Shown here: one piece after another, positions 54,201 to 63,200 of the stretch | Position numbering within the stretch: the stretch's first letter is position 1 | Layout: every line of letters begins with the position of its first letter | From: Rachycentron canadum | Taxonomy: Eukaryota > Chordata > Actinopteri > Carangiformes > Rachycentridae | NCBI GenBank assembly: GCA_038496675.1 | Contig: CM076650.1 | Coordinates: 25,165,498 to 25,229,497, forward strand | DNA: 64,000 bases | Reading direction: 5' to 3' | The notes under the pieces: model-generated | Seen by the model: only the letters and a program-made list of their open reading frames with translations | Told to the model about the DNA's origin: nothing | Databases searched by the model: none | Program-made: the position numbers and the translations under genes

Positions 54201-57200
54201 CAAACAAGATAAGTTTAGATAATTAACCAGCAGTATTCCCAGTTCAGACATCTTGTTCTGTCTTCAGCTACTGAATGAATTAATTCTTCATAGAGATGAT
54301 TAATAATTAACACAACAACATATGCCATTTAGTTGATCCTTTTATTTAGAAGACTATATGCATGACAACATGAGCTGATGCTTTTGGAGGGGAATTCATG
54401 TCCTGGCAGTTTTAGGCACTTTTAATTATATAGCTATTGCTCCTATGCTGAGAAAGTGGGCAATGTCCCTTTAAAGGCACATTTAAAGAAATATTGATGG
54501 ATCCACACAGCTCACCTAAAGTTACCCATCCTATCTTCGTTACAACTCCCTCTTCTGCTTCTGTCTCACACTCTGTCAATCTGTCTCCAACTCTCTGTCT
54601 GTCTGTATTTCTGTCTCTCCTCCTCCATCACTGTGTCTTCACATGGGCTCCAGGGCTCTAGCCTCTCCGCTCAGCGCAGCCATTTGGAGATTGTGCCTTA
54701 GGGCTGACAGATGTTGCGTCCCCTCCCAGCAGCATCCCGACCAACCCCCACACCCCCACCCCCTGCACTCACACACACAAACACACATTGACACGCACAC
54801 ACACTCCCTACTGTACCATCTCAAATGAAATCATCATCCATTAGACTGTGTTACCACCAACATGTGCATGGTGTTTCGGCCAGAAAAGCATGGCTGATTT
54901 GCTGAGATCCGCTTGCATTACGTCCTTAAAAAGCCGGTGGACAAAGACATACACTTTACCTCCCATTCCCCTGCTTTGTCCCTGTGCAACGTGAAGTTAA
55001 AAGATGCTCTTGATATCAGTATGCTGCTCTTCCACCAGGTGGTATCACTCTTAGTGTGTCTGGTTAGTTTATATATTTTGAGTAGTTCCATCATGTGTGT
55101 TCAGTCTCTTTTTTCTGGTATTGAAACTGCATGGTTCAGCGACAGACCATAGGTTGGGGGATAACTTGGTGAAGGGTTTGGAAGGCAGGTTCAAAGCATT
55201 GGTCTTGACTGGTTTAAGCTGTGAAACATCCTCATGTTGCTGGGCAATTTGAGTTTAAGTGACGAGGGATTGACATTTTCCTCAATGGGATAAGGGTCAA
55301 TAAACCAGGGAGAATGTTTTCATGATTCAGTCGTGAGGGGGGTGTTTTTAGCTTATAGCCAAACCAACTGACCTTGGCGCTGGACATCTATGCTGGTTGG
55401 CAGGTCATTGGGTGAGATTACCAGTATGGGTCAGAGCTGAACGGGTGTTTCCCCAGACCTTGCAACACTGAATGTGGTGCTGGACGTAGGGAACAGAAAG
55501 TTTGACTTTCTGTTCAGGAAAGAGAGGTGGCTAATGGCCTAATGACCAGTGGCTGAGCAGACAAGGGAACAGCGAATACTCCACCCAGGTAAGATAAGTA
55601 CTCCAAGTGGAAGGATTGGCATCTGAAGTTCAGGACTATGTGCGACCAGGGCCTTTCGGGAATAGGAAGGAGTAGGATCAGGTTGGAGTTTCTATGCATC
55701 CTTTACTGTCTGTTTACTGTTTGGATCTCCCGGGTAATGGAATCAATGACCCAGCTGAGTGGAAAAATAGTTCAACATTTCCCACTGAATTCAGCTGGAG
55801 ACAGACAGCGAGATAAAGTTTGTTCCAAGGACCTGAGTTCTGAGACAGGACTTCCTCCACCCCTGGAGGGTTGATTGAGAACAGAGGCTGAGGTGAACAA
55901 GGACTTAAGATAGGAAAGAGCTTTCTCTGCCTTTAGAGACCACTGGAACTGGGTCTTATTGGAGGTGAGACTTAGTGAGGGGTGAAGCTACTCAACTATA
56001 GTCCCTAATAATGCACTGGTAAAGAAATTGGGAACCCAAAGAAACACTGTAGACCTTATAACCACAGCACATCTTATTGGCATTGGCCTTGACCTGGCCA
56101 CTCTAGATTATGAGTGGTGTGAAGGAGAAAGTAGGCCAGCCACGCCCAGACGGAGACCAACACAACACACACGAAAACAGTCTGGGGGGGACAAACTGGG
56201 GACAAACACTCAACACAAGAACAGCAACAAAGGGAGCATACAGTTGCTAAAATCCAAAAGCCTCACAGCATGTCTTAAAACATGGCACTAAAAGAAATGT
56301 TTGGAAATTTAGAAATTTTTAGAAACGTGGGTTTAGAAAAGTTATCATGAAAGCCTGAAATGTGAGCCTCAGGACTGATTTATAGGCCTGTAGGACTCAG
56401 GATTAATGTCATATTTAGAAAGAAAATGTTCAATATGTACCTTTTTTTTTTTTTTTTTATGTTACTTTACTCATCTTGAGTCTGGGAATGGTGTATGGTA
56501 GATGGTAGAGCTTCCAAATCTGATGGATCAGATAGAGATGGTACCACAGATGTGAAAACTGAGTGCTTCGAACCAATGTTCCTCTCTTCCATACACCTCA
56601 TTCATTCATCGAGGTGGTGCCAACCCAGAAATATCTCGGTGTACACCTGGACGACAAGTTGGTCTGGTCCCTGAACAAAGACGCGCTCTACAGAAAGGGG
56701 TCGGCTCTATTTCTTAAGGAGGCTCGGGTCCTTCAACATCTCTGTAGCCAGCCCTCCCCACCACCTGTGTGAGTTTGGACTGGCTGGATGCGGTGGTGTG
56801 CAGGTGCACACAGACAAAGGTGGAGGCCATACTACACTGCGTGGAGCATCCTCTTCATTTAATCGTGGAGCAGAGGAGAGGCTGTAGGACAGGCTCACCT
56901 CAAGGTGCTGCAGGACAGAGAGACTCAGGAGAGAGTTTGTCCCTAGAGCCATCAGACTTTATAACTCCCTCTCTGTAAGATAGTCAATTCATTTTAAAGA
57001 ACTTTTAATTAATTTTATTGTTATTATTATTATTATTGTTGTTTTATTGAAGTGTTTTGTCGTCTTTTTACCTGAGCTACTTGACAACTTAATTTTCCTC
57101 TGGTGATAAATACAAGTATATCTATCGATCTAGTCTGCTTTATTTCCCAAGTCAGACAGACTCGGCTCCTTACCTTCATCCTCAGTGCTAGTAAAGTTAT

Positions 57201-60200
57201 AGCAGACTGATTGATGCAGGAGGGATTAAGCAAGTCACATGATCATTTCTATTTGTACTGTATGAATCATGTAATAAAGGCAAATGTCCAAACAAAGGCA
57301 AATAAAAAGTCAAGAGAGATGAATTGCTGGTGGTACCTTCAGATTGTTCTCACACTTGATCTCGATTGTTTGCATGAAGTGACACTGCTACTCCAGAGGA
57401 AGGCATCAATATTATACAATGTTGAGTATTTATGTATGAAATCCCTCTAAGTTTTTGCATCATGCTGTAAGTCTTTGGAAACCCTCCTTTTTTCTGATAG
57501 TTTATGAATTCTGTTTGTCTTTCTGTTTTGTTTTGTTTTTTTTGTTTTTTTTGTCATTGCCATTTTGAGAACAGTTCAGAGATATGAAATATTAAAGTTT
57601 ACTTTTAAGTCTGTGCTTGTATCCAAAAAGCGAGACAATGAACAAAAGGCTTTGAAGCTCAACAGTGGAAGAGGTCTCATCTGAGGTAAATTCATATTCC
57701 ACCCACCTGCCTGTTGACGCCATCTGAGCCACACAAGGCCGTAATTGTTTTTGAACGCGATGCATGCAAACATGTGTGCACACAGACAAGCAAGCGCATA
57801 CACACAAAACAATTGAGGCCATTGCCGTGAAAACACTTGAGTCCCACGATTGCTGTTTTAGTCATTACATTCATGAGAAAAAGCAGTTACGTATTCCTTA
57901 AAGAGCAGTCTAAAACTAAGAGTAAAGCAGCAGAGACTGAATCCATCTGTCACTCATATGCTTCTCCTTGAAAATTCCTGTTTTCAAACCATTAGAGACA
58001 ATAACCATTTGTATGAGACCACAATTTATGAGGGCTTTTTTTCTGGCACTCACCATCCCATGCCATTTACTGCAATAATGTGCCCTTGCACAAAATCTCA
58101 GGCTAAAACCTAAAATCATTTCCCCTAATGTATACTTGAGATGTTTTCTCTCATGCACAGGCTCAGTATGGAGCCCTGATATGAAAATTGGTGTAATTGC
58201 TGTGTTGCCGGTCTATTTTCTCAATAAGTGACCCCTGGGCTGTCTCTTTTTTTTGTCATTCTTTTTTTTTTCCTTCGCTCTCCATTCTTCTGCGCTTGCT
58301 CTCTTTCACTTTATTTGCTCTCTCTTCCCCCCCCCTCATGTATCTCCTGCTCATTTTCTCACTTTTGCTCACTGTTCTGTTTTTCAGTCTCTTCACTAGC
58401 CTGCTCCAGTACACCCCCACCCCACCCCACCCCCCGCAGCCACAGAGGGTTGATTTACTTACACTACTGAGAGTAGTAGAAGAGAGGGGCTTTTGTCTGC
58501 CACCAGTGGCAGTCACATGGCACCATGCCGGGGGAGACAGCAAGAGTGATGAGCCTGCAATCGCTGCCACCCTCCCTCAAAAGAATGCATGTGTGCTTGG
58601 AATTAACTGCGTGTGGGAGGGCAGAACAGAGTTTGTGTGTGTTTGAGTGTGAGAAAGTTCCTCCGCGTTCGCTTCCAAAGTCCTTTTCTCGGTATATAGT
58701 TGTATTTAATTTTAGGTGCACTGCAGCATGGGTGACAATGCCTTTCAATCCATTTGACAAGCTAGTCACTTTGGTCTAGGGTGAGCTATCTCAACAGCTA
58801 CTAGATGGATTACCATTAGATTTGTTTTGCATTAAATAAATAACTTAATAACTGCAAAAATAAAAATGGTATATATGATACATATGCATCATGTATAATA
58901 TGCACATTTATATTCACGGTATTACACTTAAGTTGAAATATGAATATACTCAGGTTGAGCTTCTTTGTTTGAGGTGTGTATCAGATGTATATTGTAGTAC
59001 AATGTATGTATTTTGTCTTGTTTAGCTTGGTTGTTCAAATTGTGGGTGTGGAAAAATCCAAATAAAATCCCAGGTCTTCTTGGCTAAGTGTCTACAAGAT
59101 TTATAAAACTGGATCTGGACAGTTTCACATTCTTTCTGGCAGACTCTCTCAAGCTCAACCAGATGGATGGGAAGTGTCTAAGAGCTGCCATCTTCAGTTG
59201 TCTCCACAGATGTTTTATGGGCTTTAACTTTGGCTGGGCTTCTCAAGAACAGGAGAAAACTTCTCCTGAAGCCAGTCCTATGTCTCCCTCTGGTCGCTGA
59301 TGTCCCAAAACGTGAACTGTCCTCCCTCTCTCAGTTCCTGTGCACTCTGGAACCGGTTTTCTTAAGCACTTCTCTGTATCTGGATGAATTACCAGTCTTC
59401 ATATCCCTGTTGTTGAGAAGCATACCCATACCAAAGCCTTTCTCCCCAATTATTCAAAGTCCTGGTAGTTCCAAACATCTTCCATTTCAAAACTATTGCT
59501 GTATTAAGTTTGGATCAATGAAAAGAAATGTCAATTGTATCCTTTAGAAATATTAATTGCTAATTCAAATATGTGTTGGAAATATGAAGGAAGATGAAAA
59601 GTGGTAATTACAACAACCCCAACTAAGTCTCAGCTATATTTTGGTTCAACCCATCAGGCTCAGCAGAGTCAAAACTCATCCATCTGAAAATGTGATACAA
59701 GCCTGATGAGTTATGTCTGAAATGTACTAAAATGGATGTTGTTCAGACAATAAACTCCTTAATGACCTGAGAAGAGAAAAGTTGTCTCTGTGTTGCATCC
59801 ACCCGACAGTTTTTACTTGTATGCAATTGTAATAGTCTCGTGGGACGTCTAGTGCAGCTATACACTTTGTCTTGTTTATATTTCTACACCATTATAAATG
59901 CTGCATTAGAAAAGCTTTAAAAACCTCTTTGTTGGCTTTGCTAAGGTCTCACAGAACATGCACTATTAATCCAGTCTATAAGCAATGGCAAATGCATTTC
60001 TTTCTACCCATCTGCCCTTCTCACGTTAATTCAGTTCACTGGGTGCTTTTCTTTTACAAGTCACAGGGCCTCCATATGAGCAAAAAACAACTAAAATCTC
60101 AAATAAAACCACAATAGAGTTAAACATGGTTTGGTGTTGTTCCTGAGAATCAAGCAGCAACCATTCCCTTCTAGATATGAACTGTTTTTTTTTTTACTAA

Positions 60201-63200
60201 TGTCCAATAATTATGCCAGAAGCTCTGAAGAAACTGTGATCACTACTGTTATTATTGTTGCTCTTTGCAAATGTACTGAAAACCAGATAGATAGGTAGAA
60301 CAAGGTCAAACAAGGAATAAAGGGGGCCTTTGGGCTGGCAAAAATATTTGGACCTATAACCATGTTGAACCCCGATGAACCCGTATGAACCCAAAATGTA
60401 CATACGGACACAAAAGACTCACCGACGCTGCACAATACCAATGTACCAGAATTAAAATGGAACCTGAGTGCAATGACGCAAATGGACATGATCACAGAAA
60501 GATAAGTTAAGACTCACCGTTTGCTGATGTGCTGCCTCTAATTAGTTTTGAGCCTGCAGAGAAAGGTTACCCTGTAACCCCTAACACATGCTGAGGAAAC
60601 CTCTAATTAAAAATTACCTGGTACTTGATCATTACATCCAAAACACAAATTTCCCTGTTCACACCTTTAAAGTTCACACTTAGGACTGGAGATGTTATAT
60701 TTTGAATCAATAATATATGTATATAGGCCATGCCTACCCTTAATCAGGGAAGCTGCTGCTAATACGGTTAGCTTCCATAACTCCAGTAAACATTATAGCT
60801 AGAGCTCTAAGTAATCTTAGAAGCTAACTGCATACATGTCAACATCTGGACATCTGGCATATATCACATATGAGGAGTAACTTGGAAGGTTATCGTATCC
60901 GAAGTTACCGTGTGTCAGCTAACGCTCATCGTCATCATCTAACCTTGTGTTTTAAATTGTTTGTGCACTTCAAAGAAGCTTCTTCCCTCAGACTGTGAGT
61001 CCGATGCTTGTAAGCGGTATCACCAATGAAGACTGATGAACAATGGCTCCCAGATGTTTTGTACCTTACCTCCGGTACTTATGGATGGCTGCAATAGCTT
61101 TTTCAACTATGCACTATAGCCACTGTAATGTGCTCGGTTTAACTGCAAGGGCCACTTTGCACTTTCCTCATAAAGGCTGCTACACGAAGATTAAGCTATT
61201 ACGTATGGTTTTTATGACGCAGTTTTTCATGTGTGACATTTTTACAGTAATTTATTTTTAAAAATGATGTTGCACTGTAGATTCAAATATCTCTTTTTAT
61301 GGTGCAAACTTGTGACAGTCAATTCCATCTTCACTTTGATCCGCACATATTTAATTGCAGGTACATCTTAATACATCTTTACAGTGTTGTAAGTTGTTGC
61401 TTAAAAGGTCTTCATGTGAAATAAAGCTATTAAGGAAGCTTTGGGGCATATCAGTGGCATCATGTACAGTATTATAATCTTGATGGAGGGTTCCCAGAAT
61501 TTGTACTAGATTTCATGACCAATTCCATGTTTTGCTATAATCAACAACATAAATCAAAATGTTTAAATGTTGCCATCCTTGAACACCGACAGTTAAGAGC
61601 CTTTATATGTTAGGATTTGTGCTTTCCTTATGTGTCTTGTGCACTTGTGTAACAACATTAAACACTAAGTGTTTTAGAAAAAAAAAACATGTTCAGTGCA
61701 ATTCAATCACAGCAGGGTTTATATATATATATTACACTTTTGTAATCTAATCCAACTATAACACAACAATCTCTGTCATGGAAACCAGCATCTTCAGTCC
61801 TTTGGGTAATTCGTTAAAGACAACAATACATGAACAAATCAATTTTAATATATTCCCCAGGTTCTTGGTTTCCCATCATTATATTTGCGCTGGTTAGCAT
61901 TTCTGGGTTTTTCTTGGATGGTGGAATTTATCTGTTGTTCCGGAACATTTCTCTGCTTCTTCCTCAGCTGTTTTTCTCTTTTCAAGCCGTCCTTGCTCCA
62001 CTCGTTCTGCTGCTCTCATACCAATGCGAACGGTGAACACACACACACACGCTCCCTTCATAACACCAACACGTCTTGGATGAGCCCAAGAGTTCATAGC
62101 TGTTATTGGCTCATTAGATGACCAGTTTCATTTTAAGGCACACCGGGGTGCCGCTTATTTACCCCCATACTGCAAATATAGACTTTCTTGCATCTTGCAC
62201 ACTAAGAGAGAGAAGGGGCTTCAGGCCTGTTTTTTTTTTTTTTTTTTTTAAATGCAATATTGTAATCCTACGCAATAGTAATTCCCGCCCTAAAATGCTA
62301 ACAGCCCATCGAAAATTCTCCTGACCCAAAAACCACTCCACTTCTGACAGTGATTGTGGGTGTGGTGGACCTGGGCCATGCTTGAGTGCGGTGATTGTTT
62401 TATCGTGACGTCAAAGTCACGGAAATACCAATCTTTTATTTAAAGCTCAGTTTCTGAATACAAGCTGTGTGCTTTTCTCTTGACTGAGCATTTTGATATT
62501 TTCGCAACTATAAATGTAGCACCTATCTGCTTTATATTTCATAGAAACATGGAAATCTTACAGTGCAATTCTAGACCTTTAAAATATGGATAACATTCTC
62601 GAGTTGTAAAATCCTTTTTCAGTGTATTTTGGGCATCCAATAAACCTCATAAATTACTCAAACTTATCCAAACTGAATTTACTGGATTGCAATGCACTGT
62701 GACATAACAAGCCTACACCAACACAAACCCTTGTTATTTCTTGGTTTTTGGTCAAGCAAAAAAAAAAAAAAAAAAATCAAATATCTACATGACGCTTCTT
62801 ATAATACATAAAGTCGTCAGGCTCAAATTCCGGCACGATGAAGAAATCAGTAACATTTCATTGTGTGATTAAGAATGCAGCTTTTTTCTATTTGTATCAT
62901 GAGACTTTATTCCTCTCAGGACCTGTGAAATCCTATTAACATTTATGCAGAGATCCAGAATCTCTGTAGCATGCGACAACCAAAGCAGTCTACAGTGAGA
63001 AGACAGTCAGAAGACCGAATTAGCTCAGGTTAAAAACTAGCATAGGCAACGTTTGAATATAATTTGAACAGTTGTCATTGTGGCAAATTCAGGACGAGTG
63101 CACCCAACATATTAAATTATAGCAAACATCCCATGATAAATTGAATACGGCTAATGTATCTGATATTGACTGAAACAGAATCTTAATCATGTCCGAATCA

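Noticed and set aside
58197..58646. Plus-strand open frame of 149 codons.
   Set aside because: Made of T/C-rich low-complexity sequence (long Phe/Ser/Leu/Pro runs); frame openness comes from composition.
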